Counted from the stretch's first letter, positions 14,904 to 24,112 are shown. The stretch is DNA of 64,000 nucleotides from Terrisporobacter mayombei (GCF_020748465.1 NZ_JAHZMP010000001.1:62001-126000); one strand, 5' to 3'. Notes: generated from the sequence alone by a model not told the origin. Numbers and translations are program-made.

Positions 14904-17429
14904 ATGAATAAGTTAAGAAAAATAGTAATTACTTTCTCAATACTTACTTTTACTTTTATTTTTCTGAAAAATACAACAACTATAGCAGATGCAGATTCGC
15001 CACAAATGGAAAAAGTAGATAACTACGATGACCTTTCCAGTGAATTATCAAATCTTATAGAGGAAAATCAAGTAAAGCAATCTTCAAACTCAAAATATTC
15101 CAGTAAACGTTTAATAGTAAAATCAAAAATTGATAATTTAAATCTAGCTGACTTGGGTGCAAAAGACATTATATCAGGTCCTGATAATTTATATTTTTTA
15201 CAGTTTGATAGTGAAAAGTCAACAAAGGAAGCTTTTGAAAAACTTAATTCAAATGTAAATGTAAAATATGTTGAGCCTGATATAGAATTGGAAATCGAAA
15301 ATACACAAAGTTCAAAGAGCATTAATGAATCTACTTTATCAAAAAGCTCATTTAATTCTTGGGGTGTTGAACGTCTTCAAATAGATAAGTATGCCAATTA
15401 TTTACCTAATAAGTCAAAGGAAATCACTGTAGGTGTGGTTGACTCTGGGATTGTAAATCATCCTTTTCTTAAGAATAGAATTTTATCTAATGGTTGGGAT
15501 TTTTTAGACAATGATAATACTCCCAACGACCTAAATGGACATGGTACTGCCATGGCTGGTGTACTTGTAGACTGTACTCCAAATTTAAATGTTAAAATTT
15601 TGCCAGTAAAAACTTTTAATAGTGATGGTAAAGGTAGTACATCTAATATAGCACTAGGAATAAGATATGCCGTTGACAACGGTGCTGATGTATTAAATTT
15701 AAGTTTCGGTGGAGTTCACCATTCTTTTTTACATGATGCGGTAGAATATGCTCTTAAAAAAAATGTGGTTGTCGTTACTTCAGCTGGAAATGATAGTGAA
15801 AATGTGTCTTATTCATGTCCAGCAGATATGGATTCAGTAATAGTTACTTCAGCTTCCACTCAATCAGATGAAATAGCATACTTTTCAAACTATGGAAATA
15901 CAGTTGATGTAGCTGCACCAGGTTATGAAATATTAACTTGTTCTTATAAAGGTGGTTATACTAAGGAAAATGGTACTTCTTTATCAGCTCCTCATATTTC
16001 TGCCATTGCTGCATTAATAAAGCTGGCTAACCCTAATATGACTCCTGCAAAAGTTGAATCATTAATAATTTCAAGTTCAGAAGATTTCGGTGCAAAAGGT
16101 TGGGATAAATATTACGGACATGGTATTCCTAATATGAGTAAGGCTTTAGCTTATCAAAAGATAACCTTAAACAAAAGCAGTATTAATTTAACTACAAATA
16201 ATTCATCATTTAAATTAAATACTACTTTATATCCTTATCATGTTTTAGACAAGAATATTACCTGGTCTTCAAGTAATGAAAACATAGCAAAAGTAGATAA
16301 TAATGGAACAGTGACTGGAGTTTCTCCTGGAAAAGCAATTATTACAGCTAAAACAAGTAATAATTTAACTGCCAAGTGTAGTGTAACTGTGTCTGACTAT
16401 ATAATAAGTTTAAATAAAACTTCTCTTAACTTAGACAAAGGAAATACTACAAATTTAAAAGCTACTATAACTCCTTCAGATTATGCCAGTAAAAAGATAA
16501 CTTGGACTTCAAGTAATAAGAATATAGCTACTGTTGATTTAAATGGAAATGTAAAAGCAGTAGGTGCCGGAGAAGCCACTATCACAGCTAAATTAGACAA
16601 TGATATATTTGATACATGTAAAATAAAAGTTTCAGAAAATATTAGTAAATTAAAGTATAAAACTATTTCCTCTCAAGTTTATACAGGTAACTATATAAAG
16701 CCTGATTTGGGAAATTTGTATTCATCAAAAACTAAATTAGTTAAAGGCGTAGATTACAAAGTAGAATATAGTAACAATAAATCTATAGGAACTGCATCTA
16801 TCAAAATAACAGGTCTTGGTAAATATTATGGTGAACACACTATTAAATTTAAAATTATACCTAAGGCAGTTAATAGTTTTAAGGTGGAAAGTTATACTAC
16901 TTCACAGGTAACTCTTTCTTGTAAACCTGTAAGAGGATCTTATGGTTATGCAATTTACAGATATAATGTTAAAACTAAAGAATATGATAAAATAACTACA
17001 ATAAAAGAAAATCCAAAATCTAATTCTGTTCGTTACACTGATAAAAGCAGAGCTTCAGGAACCATTTATAATTATAGAATTAAAGTAATTAAGAAAGTTA
17101 ACAATGAATATTATTATGGTGATTACTCAAAGGTTAGGGTTATAACAAAATTATATAAACCTACTGTTACTCTAAAATCATCTAAGTCAAATGTTAATCT
17201 GTCTTGGAATAAAGTTAACAGAGCAACTAAATATAAGATATATAGATCAACTTCTAAAAATGGTAATTATCACTATATAGGTTATGCAAAAGGTAATAAA
17301 ACTACATATACAGATAAAAAAGTAACTAAGAAAAAAACATATTATTATAAAGTAAAAGCTGTGAGAACAGATAATAAAAAAGATTATTACAGCGATTACA
17401 GTACAATAAAAATTATAAAAGTCAAATAA
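14904..17429 (+). CDS. Secreted S8 subtilisin-like protease with Ig-like and Fn3-like repeats
   Basis: 841 residues. A signal peptide (1-29) precedes a propeptide-like region (about 65-130). The S8 catalytic domain (about 150-400) has the full triad: D180 in 'VGVVDSGI', H213 in 'NGHGTAMAG' and S359 in 'NGTSLSAPH', with N296 as oxyanion Asn. It is followed by two BIG2 bacterial Ig-like domains (about 415-495, 500-580), each with 'ITWSSSNENIAKVD..G.VTGVSPGKAIITA' style motifs. Next come an MBG-like stretch 'YTGNYIKPDLGN' (about 590-655) and two Fn3-like modules. No LPXTG anchor or S-layer motif was seen, so it is probably released or held non-covalently. GGGGGAAC precedes the ATG. Confidence 0.9.
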   Translation: MNKLRKIVITFSILTFTFIFLKNTTTIADADSPQMEKVDNYDDLSSELSNLIEENQVKQSSNSKYSSKRLIVKSKIDNLNLADLGAKDIISGPDNLYFLQFDSEKSTKEAFEKLNSNVNVKYVEPDIELEIENTQSSKSINESTLSKSSFNSWGVERLQIDKYANYLPNKSKEITVGVVDSGIVNHPFLKNRILSNGWDFLDNDNTPNDLNGHGTAMAGVLVDCTPNLNVKILPVKTFNSDGKGSTSNIALGIRYAVDNGADVLNLSFGGVHHSFLHDAVEYALKKNVVVVTSAGNDSENVSYSCPADMDSVIVTSASTQSDEIAYFSNYGNTVDVAAPGYEILTCSYKGGYTKENGTSLSAPHISAIAALIKLANPNMTPAKVESLIISSSEDFGAKGWDKYYGHGIPNMSKALAYQKITLNKSSINLTTNNSSFKLNTTLYPYHVLDKNITWSSSNENIAKVDNNGTVTGVSPGKAIITAKTSNNLTAKCSVTVSDYIISLNKTSLNLDKGNTTNLKATITPSDYASKKITWTSSNKNIATVDLNGNVKAVGAGEATITAKLDNDIFDTCKIKVSENISKLKYKTISSQVYTGNYIKPDLGNLYSSKTKLVKGVDYKVEYSNNKSIGTASIKITGLGKYYGEHTIKFKIIPKAVNSFKVESYTTSQVTLSCKPVRGSYGYAIYRYNVKTKEYDKITTIKENPKSNSVRYTDKSRASGTIYNYRIKVIKKVNNEYYYGDYSKVRVITKLYKPTVTLKSSKSNVNLSWNKVNRATKYKIYRSTSKNGNYHYIGYAKGNKTTYTDKKVTKKKTYYYKVKAVRTDNKKDYYSDYSTIKIIKVK

Positions 17430-17460
17430 AAAATTACTGGGTTCTTCCCAGTAATTTTTT
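17429..17460. terminator. Bidirectional terminator
   Basis: AAAAATTACTGGG with CCCAGTAATTTTT around TTCTT. It overlaps the stop codons of both the protease and the convergent CDF gene. Confidence 0.9.
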
Positions 17461-18635
17461 TAAAAATATTTATCTATAGTAATTACACAATTATATAAAG
17501 GATTCATTTTCTTAATGGCTTCTATTAGATGACTTCTAAGTTCTTCTTCCTTGTTCTTTGTATTAATATTGTGAGCATCCACTTCAATATCAAATATTAG
17601 GTTTATCTTATTTTCTCCTTCTGTAATTCTAAAGTCATGCATAGATTTTACAGCATCAAATTTTGAGAGTATATTTTGAACTTTTCCTTTAACTTCATTT
17701 ATTTTATCATCATGAATACACATTGGATCCATATGAATAACTAAATATATATTTAGCTTTTGTGAAATTTCTCTTTCTGCACTATCTATAATCTCATGAA
17801 TTGTTATTAAATCAATATTCGAAGGTATTTCAGCATGAATAGATGCCATACATTTACCTACACCATAATTATGAATTATTAAATCATGAACACCCATTAT
17901 ATTATCATAAGATAAAACGCCTTGTTTAATTGCTTTTACCAATTCTTCATCTGGTGCTTCACCAAGAAGTGGGCTTATTGTCTCTTTAACTAAAGAATAA
18001 CCTGCATATAGTATGGCTACTGAAACAACTAAACCTACATAACCATCTATTGGTAGTGTGGTAAATTTTGCAGCTAAAAATGAAATTAGTACACAACTAG
18101 AAGTAAACACATCTCCAAGGGCATCTACTGAAGCTGCTTTCAATGCTGAGGAATTTATTTTTTCTCCCACATATTTATTAAATCTACTAAGCCAAAACTT
18201 TATTATTAAAGATAAAAGTAATAAAATAAATGGTATCATTTCAAAAGTTATTGGTACAGGATTCATGATTCTATCTATAGATGTTTTTATAAATTGAGCA
18301 CCTACAAGCATAACCATAAACGCTACCACTAATGCTGATAAATACTCTATTCTTCCATGACCAAATGGATGTTCTCTATCAGCTGGTCTATTTGCCATCT
18401 TAATACCTATCATAGTTATTACAGAAGACGCCATATCTGATAAGTTATTAAAACCATCTGCTGTAATAGAAACACTGCCACTTATAAATCCTACACTTAT
18501 TTTAACAATAGATAATACTAAGTTACATATAATTCCTACTATACTGCCCATATATACATAGGCGTTTCTAGTTTTTGGATCTTCCGTATTTTCATGATTT
18601 ATTATGAATTTTTTAGTTAAGTATTCTGAAATCAT
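17460..18635 (-). CDS. Cation diffusion facilitator (CDF) metal exporter
   Basis: 391 residues: six TM helices then a long cytoplasmic tail. 'SVSITADGFNNLSDMASSVITMIG' has the TM2 metal ligands (DxxxD pattern), 'PADREHPFGHGRIEYLSALVVAFMV' is the conserved CDF loop, and TM5 'KAASVDALGDVFTSS' supplies the second metal site pair. The C-terminal domain (about 220-390) is longer than usual and seems to hold the standard metal-sensing ferredoxin-like fold plus extra sequence. It likely exports Zn2+, Fe2+, Mn2+, Co2+ or Ni2+ by proton antiport. AAAGGAGAG precedes the ATG. No riboswitch is visible before it, unlike its paralogue at 18754. Confidence 0.9.
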   Translation of the reverse strand: MISEYLTKKFIINHENTEDPKTRNAYVYMGSIVGIICNLVLSIVKISVGFISGSVSITADGFNNLSDMASSVITMIGIKMANRPADREHPFGHGRIEYLSALVVAFMVMLVGAQFIKTSIDRIMNPVPITFEMIPFILLLLSLIIKFWLSRFNKYVGEKINSSALKAASVDALGDVFTSSCVLISFLAAKFTTLPIDGYVGLVVSVAILYAGYSLVKETISPLLGEAPDEELVKAIKQGVLSYDNIMGVHDLIIHNYGVGKCMASIHAEIPSNIDLITIHEIIDSAEREISQKLNIYLVIHMDPMCIHDDKINEVKGKVQNILSKFDAVKSMHDFRITEGENKINLIFDIEVDAHNINTKNKEEELRSHLIEAIKKMNPLYNCVITIDKYF

Positions 18636-18753
18636 TTTTCTCTCCTTTTTAACAATACTTCTTCTCTTATATTATTGTGCTTATATTATAATAATATATA
18701 TTAATGTTTTTTGTCAAAAATTAGAAAATTATTTTACTTATAGTATATAAAGC

Positions 18754-19626
18754 TTATTTTTCTCCATAGTAAGGTTCTATGTGAACGATAACTTCTGCAC
18801 TTTGATTAATTTTTTCTCTTATTCTATTTTCAATATGATGACTTAAACTATGAGAATATTCCACTGTTATGGCAGGTTCAACCATAACATGCATATCAAT
18901 ATGAAGATTGCTTTCACTGCCTCTACTTCTTATGTCATGATAGCTCTTTATATCTTCAAATTCTTTGAGAATTTCCTTTATATCATCTTCATCAATTACT
19001 GCTTTGTCTACTAAAACATCAATTGTTGACTTAAATATCTCATAAGATGCATGAAATATAAAGCAAGCAACGATCAAAGATGCTATAGGGTCAATTATGG
19101 CTGGTAAACCTAATTTTACACCTATCAATGTTGCTAATACCCCAATAGTTACAAAAATATCACTTTTAGTGTGAAGAGAGTCTGAGACAAGTATATAACT
19201 GTTTAGCTTTTTACCCACTCTATATTCATAATTTGATATAAATATATTAATTATTAAAGTAACAATTAAAGCTATCAAGCTTTCAATAGTTATGTCTGGA
19301 GCAACTGGGTTTTTAAATGTGGAAATAGCATCGATAACTATTTTTCCACCTAAAAATAAAAGCATTGCACCAATAAAAAGCCCCGAGATGACTTCAAACT
19401 TATTATGCCCATATGGATGCTCTTTGTCCATTGGCTTTGAGGCTATACCAATTCCTATAAGCCCTACTATGTTAGATGTTCCATCTGATATTGAATGAAA
19501 ACCATCAGCAGTCATACTAGCACTTTTTATAGACATTCCTACTACAATTTTCAGTATAGCTACACCAAAATTTGCAAACAATATTATCCATAAAACTTGC
19601 TTAACCTTTTTATAATTTGTGTCCAT
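18754..19626 (-). CDS. CDF metal exporter under a NiCo-type riboswitch
   Basis: 290 residues from MDTNYKKVKQVLW; GGGAGGAAAAAT marks this start rather than an earlier in-frame ATG. Six TM helices with 'SMTADGFHSISDGTSNIVGLIG' (HxxxD metal site in TM2), 'MDKEHPYGHNKFEVISGLFIG' and 'SDSLHTKSDIFVT' (TM5 HxxxD), followed by a short cytoplasmic domain with 'HIDMHVMVE'. The 45-His/49-Asp style pair is of the Zn/Co/Ni group. The leader looks like a NiCo riboswitch, so Co2+/Ni2+ export is the best guess. It is a distant paralogue of the neighbouring CDF gene. Confidence 0.9.
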   Translation of the reverse strand: MDTNYKKVKQVLWIILFANFGVAILKIVVGMSIKSASMTADGFHSISDGTSNIVGLIGIGIASKPMDKEHPYGHNKFEVISGLFIGAMLLFLGGKIVIDAISTFKNPVAPDITIESLIALIVTLIINIFISNYEYRVGKKLNSYILVSDSLHTKSDIFVTIGVLATLIGVKLGLPAIIDPIASLIVACFIFHASYEIFKSTIDVLVDKAVIDEDDIKEILKEFEDIKSYHDIRSRGSESNLHIDMHVMVEPAITVEYSHSLSHHIENRIREKINQSAEVIVHIEPYYGEK

Positions 19627-19647
19627 ATTTTTCCTCCCTATTAAAAT

Positions 19648-19745
19648 AAAAAAATCCATGGAAAGTTTTTAAACTATCCCATGGATTTTTTCCACTGCCT
19701 ATTATAAGCCCAGTAATACAGCAAGTATCACCTGATTTTATTATA
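19648..19745 (-). promoter_or_regulatory. Probable NiCo (czcD motif) riboswitch with terminator
   Basis: Minus-strand leader: CAGGTGATAC ... GTATTACTGGGC ... ATAGGCAGTGG (about 19733-19691), which gives short helices around conserved GGGC/GGCAG segments. It is followed by a terminator stem ATCCATGG (19686-19679) / CCATGGAT (19661-19654) and U7. The block order, the GGGATAGTTT resembling GGGACAGUU in published NiCo aptamers, and the CDF exporter downstream support the call. The terminator is certain; the aptamer class is from memory of the consensus. Confidence 0.6.
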
Positions 19746-19827
19746 TACAATTTAAATATTAATATTCATTGTAACAAGGGCTTTTACCTTAGTCAATACT
19801 ATCAATATTAAATTTATGTTAAACAAT

Positions 19828-21585
19828 TTATTCTTCAAATAATATATCAGTTAATTCTTCATCATACTTTTCAACCAGTTCTTCATTATCATGAATCACT
19901 GCCAACTTTAATTCTTCCAATAGCTTTTCTATTTTTCTATATTTAAAATTATCTTTATCTATTTTAGAGCTTTTAATTTTCTTTTCTGCCAGCTCAACAG
20001 TACTTTTAACTCCTGATGCCAAATCATATTCTAGCCATTCATCTACTTTAAATCTTTCATACAAATTTTCGTCTACTAATGCATCTTGTGGCAACTTAAT
20101 CAATTTGAAATTGTCAATAATTTTATTGATTGAGCTGCCTGTACTCATTATAGTAGCCTTCACCTCTAGTATGCCATTTAAATCATAATCAAATTGAACT
20201 TCTATACTCTCTTCTCCTGCTCTACTCTTCGGCACACCTTTAAGTAAAAAGTCACCTATCTTTGTATTATCTTCTGCAAGCTCTTCATTTCCTTCATAAA
20301 CCTCTATCCTTACCTCTTCCTGGTTATCTACTGCAGTGTAATACACTTTCTTTTTAGAACAAGGGATGCTACTGTCTATTGGAATTATACAATCAAAGGC
20401 ACCATTAATTACTTTTCCATCTCCTATTTTTATTATACTTGTGCCTAAATTATGACTACATTTATCAGCTATAATAAGATTTTCTTCACAAGTAATTTGA
20501 TTGCTTTTTATACCTGCTTGGATTGCAGCTCCCATGGAAACAGCTTCATCTGGATTTATTCCTGATATAATTTTTCCCTTAAACTTACTTTCCACCAACT
20601 CTTTTACAGCAGGTATTCTACTAGAACCACCAACTAAGAGCACTTTGTCAATGTCTTTTGCTTTTAAGTTGGCAGCTTTTAGAGCTTCACCAATTTTTTC
20701 TGTAGTTTTTTCAACTAAATCTTTTGTTAATTCATTGAATTTGTCTCTTTTCAATTCAATACTTATAGATACAGGTTTATTATCAATAACAGTAATAAAC
20801 GGTATATTTATAGTTGTTGATAGTTGATTTGATAATTCTTTTTTTGCATTTATAGCAGCTTCTTTTACTCTTAATTTTATGCTTAATTTATTTTGGACAT
20901 CTAGATTTTTATATAAATTTTGATTATAAATTCTTTCAAATTCTTTTTCTATGTATTTTTCTATTCTACTATCAAAATCCTTTCCACCGAGTCTATCATT
21001 ACCCCTACTTGATTTAACATCTAATATTCCTTCAAACATTTCTAAAATAGATACGTCAAAAGTTCCCCCACCAAGGTCGTAAACAAGGATTTTTTCTTCT
21101 TTATCTGCATTATTAATACCATAAGCCATGGCTGCTGCTGTAGGTTCATTTATAATTCTTTCAACCTTAAGACCTGCCATTTCTCCTGAAAGCTTTGTTA
21201 CCTTTCTTTGAGAGTTGTTAAAATTAGCAGGTACAGTTATAACCGCTTCCTCTACTTCTTCTCCCAAATAATCTTCTGCGTATTTTTTTAGCTCTTTTAA
21301 AATTAAACTAGATATTTCATGGGGCATATATTCCTTTTCTCCCATGGTAATTTTACTATCTGACCCCATAAGTCTTTTAACTTCTGCCACTGTTCTCTCA
21401 GGAGATGGTATTAGCTGGTTATAAGCCACCTGTCCCACAATAACAGTATTATCTTCTTTCTTTCCAACTACTGATGGAACAATTCTATTTCCAAAACAGT
21501 CTGGAATAATTTTCGGTTCATCATTTTCTATGTAAGCTATTTCCGAAGTAGTTGTCCCCAAGTCAATTCCAATTATCTTTCCCAT
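19828..21585 (-). CDS. Accessory Hsp70 (DnaK-like) chaperone
   Basis: 585 residues, shorter than housekeeping DnaK (about 610-640). The ATPase domain (1-375) is complete: 'GIDLGTTTSEIAYIEND' (phosphate 1), 'ILVYDLGGGTFDVSIL' (phosphate 2) and 'VLLVGGSSRIPAVKEL' (adenosine). 'ITVPANFNNSQR' and 'INEPTAAAMAYG' are the usual connecting motifs. A beta substrate-binding domain follows (about 385-500), and the helical lid (about 505-585) is reduced and acidic at the end. A GrpE-like gene lies upstream in the same operon and a J-domain gene is divergent, so it has its own cochaperones. It is probably cytosolic with specialised clients, by inference. Confidence 0.88.
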   Translation of the reverse strand: MGKIIGIDLGTTTSEIAYIENDEPKIIPDCFGNRIVPSVVGKKEDNTVIVGQVAYNQLIPSPERTVAEVKRLMGSDSKITMGEKEYMPHEISSLILKELKKYAEDYLGEEVEEAVITVPANFNNSQRKVTKLSGEMAGLKVERIINEPTAAAMAYGINNADKEEKILVYDLGGGTFDVSILEMFEGILDVKSSRGNDRLGGKDFDSRIEKYIEKEFERIYNQNLYKNLDVQNKLSIKLRVKEAAINAKKELSNQLSTTINIPFITVIDNKPVSISIELKRDKFNELTKDLVEKTTEKIGEALKAANLKAKDIDKVLLVGGSSRIPAVKELVESKFKGKIISGINPDEAVSMGAAIQAGIKSNQITCEENLIIADKCSHNLGTSIIKIGDGKVINGAFDCIIPIDSSIPCSKKKVYYTAVDNQEEVRIEVYEGNEELAEDNTKIGDFLLKGVPKSRAGEESIEVQFDYDLNGILEVKATIMSTGSSINKIIDNFKLIKLPQDALVDENLYERFKVDEWLEYDLASGVKSTVELAEKKIKSSKIDKDNFKYRKIEKLLEELKLAVIHDNEELVEKYDEELTDILFEE

Positions 21586-21615
21586 TTCATCTTCTCCTTA
21601 TCATATCATTTTAAG

Positions 21616-21655
21616 CAACGGATATATCTGCAGCGGTAGCGAATACATATCGTTG
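21616..21655. other. G+C-rich hairpin between grpE-like and hsp70-like genes
   Basis: CAACG-GATAT (21616-21625) pairs with ATAT-CGTTG (about 21647-21655) around a G+C-rich loop (CTGCAGCGGTAGCG). It is a structural oddity in an A+T-rich genome. It has no U tail, so it is not a clear terminator; a processing or stability element is possible. Confidence 0.3.
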
Positions 21656-21666
21656 GCGTTATGAGT

Positions 21667-22191
21667 CTACCTTGCTATAATTACTGAAGCAGGTCTTATA
21701 ACCTTGCCTCTAAGCATATATCCTTTTTCAATCACACCAATAATTTCTTTACTTTCTTTTAAAATATCTTCTTCCACTGCAATACATTTATGTAATTCTG
21801 GATTAAAAAACTCTCCCATAGATTTGATTTCAACTAAGTTGATTTCACTTGTTTCTTTACTAATAATTTTTTTCATTATATCCAAGTTATATAAAAACTC
21901 CTCATTATCCAAATCTGCTATAATCTTATGAAAAATATCTATTTGATCTAAAATTAAAATTATTTTTCTATAAATTTTTATCTCGTTACTTTTTCTTTCT
22001 TCAATTTCTTTTTTTAGTTTAAAATTTTCCTTATTATTCTTATTTAGATCTTCTTTTAAGGACTCAATAGACATTATGCTTTTTTTGCTATTTTTATTAA
22101 TTATTCGTAAATCACTTTTCATATTCATAATAACTTGAATCAGATCTTCCATATTACACTCTTTCTTTACATCCTCACCCTCACTCAACAT
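21667..22191 (-). CDS. GrpE-like nucleotide exchange factor
   Basis: 174 residues. The long N-terminal coiled coil (about 15-75, rich in K/E/N) is followed by the GrpE head: 'MGEFFNPELHKCIAVEEDIL' matches the FDPxxHEAV motif, and 'VIEKGYMLRGKVIRPASVIIAR' is the conserved C-terminal KGYxxxxxVIRPAxV signature. GrpE dimers release ADP from Hsp70. TAAGGAGGATTAG precedes the ATG. It lies 81 bp upstream of the Hsp70 gene on the same strand. No CIRCE (HrcA) element is visible upstream, unlike typical housekeeping grpE-dnaK operons. Confidence 0.85.
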   Translation of the reverse strand: MLSEGEDVKKECNMEDLIQVIMNMKSDLRIINKNSKKSIMSIESLKEDLNKNNKENFKLKKEIEERKSNEIKIYRKIILILDQIDIFHKIIADLDNEEFLYNLDIMKKIISKETSEINLVEIKSMGEFFNPELHKCIAVEEDILKESKEIIGVIEKGYMLRGKVIRPASVIIAR

Positions 22192-22313
22192 CTAATCCTC
22201 CTTATAAAATTCTTATACTTATTAACTTATTTAATATATATGATTGATGATGAAAATTATTTTATATATAATCTAATTAATTGAGAAATATTAAAATTTA
22301 AGGAGGTTTTATT

Positions 22314-23009
22314 ATGGCTCTTATGGAAGATTTATTATTAAAAGGTTATATAGATGAAAATCTAGAGGAAAATGTGGAAAATGCCACAGCTGATTATTTA
22401 ATTAGGCTATTTATTTATTGCGCTAAGGCAGACAAAGAAATATCGCCTAAAGAAAGAGATTATATAATAGATTATTTTGAATCTTTCGACATGAATAATG
22501 GTGAAGAGACTTGGTTATTTGCACAATACGATTATGGACGATTTCATGACTATAACAAAGAAACAATTATCTCTCTTAAAAAATCCATAGACAAACTTCT
22601 AGATAAGAAAAATCTTGATTTTAAAGTTCTTTCTCATCTCATAACTTTATGTTTAATAGACAACGAAGTATTAAACGACTCTCAAGCTGAAATAATAAGT
22701 GATTTTGTAAATGTATTTAACTTGGATCCTGATTCTTGTGACCAAATCTACAATAAAGTATTAAAAGAAAAAAATAAGAAAATTAAAGAAGATGAAATTG
22801 TAGATGACTTGAACGAATGTTATAAAATACTTGGTTTAAGTAAAAATTGCACAGAAGAAGACTTAAAAAAACAATACGCATATCTGACTAAAAGTTATCA
22901 TCCTGACAAATACAACAAAGAAGAAATGCCAGCAGAAGTTAGAAAAGAATTAGAAGACACATATAAAAAAATAAATTTAGCTTATGATAGACTGAGAGAT
23001 ATTTTTTAA
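22314..23009 (+). CDS. TerB-like/J-domain cochaperone
   Basis: 231 residues. The N-terminal 150 form an all-helical TerB/DjlA-like domain ('LFIYCAKADKEISPKERDYIIDYF', where 'A..DKEIS..E' is characteristic). The C-terminal J domain (about 165-231) has 'CYKILGLSKNCTEEDLKKQY' and the Hsp70-activating HPD in 'SYHPDKYNKEE'. The layout is that of a soluble DjlA without a membrane anchor. It is divergent from the GrpE/Hsp70 operon, across a 122-bp shared promoter region, and is the obvious partner of that Hsp70. TTAAGGAGG precedes the start. The LRR gene follows after 21 bp. Confidence 0.85.
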   Translation: MALMEDLLLKGYIDENLEENVENATADYLIRLFIYCAKADKEISPKERDYIIDYFESFDMNNGEETWLFAQYDYGRFHDYNKETIISLKKSIDKLLDKKNLDFKVLSHLITLCLIDNEVLNDSQAEIISDFVNVFNLDPDSCDQIYNKVLKEKNKKIKEDEIVDDLNECYKILGLSKNCTEEDLKKQYAYLTKSYHPDKYNKEEMPAEVRKELEDTYKKINLAYDRLRDIF

Positions 23010-23030
23010 TTTTTTAAGGGGGTTATAAAT

Positions 23031-23681
23031 ATGATCTTTAAAATTGGGGTAGCAGTAGCTATTCTACTTATAATTTTTATTTCTTATATTTTTTATAACA
23101 ATAATAAAGGAAAACATAATAAAACCACTTCTAAAAAATCATCCAATTCTTATTATAGAGATGAACTAGATTCCTTTTCCATACTAAGCAAAGACTCCTT
23201 TGAAGATAAAAATATAAAAGAATTTTTAGTAAATGAAGATATTATTTTAGTTGAAGACAAATGCTTTGTTAATTGTACCAACTTAGCAAGTATAAAAGTA
23301 GAAGAAGGAAATAGTAATTACTGCTCTAAGCTAGGTGTACTTTTCTCAAGTGATATGAACACTATCATATGTTATCCTCCTTCAAAACAAACATCTACTT
23401 ATTTTATACCTCAAGGTGTACAAAGCATAAATACACATGCTTTTTTCAATAATAATTTTATAAAATACGTAATAATTCCCACAAGCATGGAATATATAGG
23501 CGAAAATTCTTTTGTCAATTGCAAATATTTAAATCAAATAGTAATTCCAGAAAATGTTACTTATATTCATCCTAGAGCTTTTAATCTTTGTCCTAGACTT
23601 ACTATTCGTTGTTACAAAAATTCCATTGCAGAAGATTATTGCAAAAAGTACTATATTCCTTGTGAACATTTAAGCAGTTAA
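23031..23681 (+). CDS. Membrane-anchored BspA-like leucine-rich repeat protein
   Basis: 216 residues: one N-terminal TM helix (about 3-23), a polar linker, then LRR_5/BspA-type repeats from about residue 70. Segments such as 'LVEDKCFVNCTNLASIKVEEG', 'INTHAFFNNNFIKYVIIPTSM' and 'YIGENSFVNCKYLNQIVIPEN' repeat every 22-23 residues. Such repeats bind proteins. AAGGGGG before the ATG and the 21-bp gap place it in one operon with the J-domain gene. A TM-tethered LRR next to an Hsp70 set suggests a membrane-linked client or receptor, but this is inference. The tail 'AEDYCKKYYIPCEHLSS' closes the last repeat. Confidence 0.75.
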   Translation: MIFKIGVAVAILLIIFISYIFYNNNKGKHNKTTSKKSSNSYYRDELDSFSILSKDSFEDKNIKEFLVNEDIILVEDKCFVNCTNLASIKVEEGNSNYCSKLGVLFSSDMNTIICYPPSKQTSTYFIPQGVQSINTHAFFNNNFIKYVIIPTSMEYIGENSFVNCKYLNQIVIPENVTYIHPRAFNLCPRLTIRCYKNSIAEDYCKKYYIPCEHLSS

Positions 23682-23754
23682 TATAATTTATATACTAAGT
23701 TTTGTAATAGGATAAGGTGAATTAATAATAAAGATAATGTTGAAATTTTTTAAT

Positions 23755-23791
23755 AAAAAAGAACTCTAAATATATTCAGAGTTCTTTTTAT
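23755..23791. terminator. Bidirectional terminator
   Basis: AAAAAGAACTCT with AGAGTTCTTTTT around a short A+T loop, between the LRR gene and the DUF1540 gene. Confidence 0.85.
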
Positions 23792-23794
23792 TTT

Positions 23795-24112
23795 CTATGA
23801 TCTACATTCAAATGTACCACAAGATGCATTTGCTGCCACTATTTGAACATCTTCTGCATTACAGTCTCCATTCTCATTATATACACAGTTACTTGCACTA
23901 CATCTAATTGTTTCTGGCACAGTTTTTTTATTGTCATGAAGACTGGATAAATTATCGTGAACATGTGCACCTTCTTCTACAAAAGTATTACAATTTGTTT
24001 CTTGAACAGTTTTGGCAGTAAAACCTTTTACGGTGATTACCCCTGCCATGCAATCACAGCTTTTATTATGAACGCAATTAGTAGCTTTACAAGTTACACT
24101 AGTACTTTTCAT
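23795..24112 (-). CDS. Double DUF1540 cysteine-rich protein
   Basis: 105 residues with two DUF1540 modules. The first is 'CKATNCVHNKSCDCMAGVITVKG' ending at a later Cys; the second is 'CSASNCVYNENGDCNAEDVQIV' ending 'CGTFECRS'. Each has a C-x4-C-x5/6-C pattern plus a distal Cys, likely a small metal or Fe-S site. DUF1540 proteins are common in spore-formers, often as spore coat-associated or sporulation products, but the function is not established. The ATG follows AGGAGGTATTAT. Confidence 0.85.
   Translation of the reverse strand: MKSTSVTCKATNCVHNKSCDCMAGVITVKGFTAKTVQETNCNTFVEEGAHVHDNLSSLHDNKKTVPETIRCSASNCVYNENGDCNAEDVQIVAANASCGTFECRS

Noticed and set aside
22192-22313. HrcA/CIRCE heat-shock operator before the GrpE-like gene.
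   Set aside because: No TTAGCACTC-N9-GAGTGCTAA-like sequence is present in the divergent promoter region.
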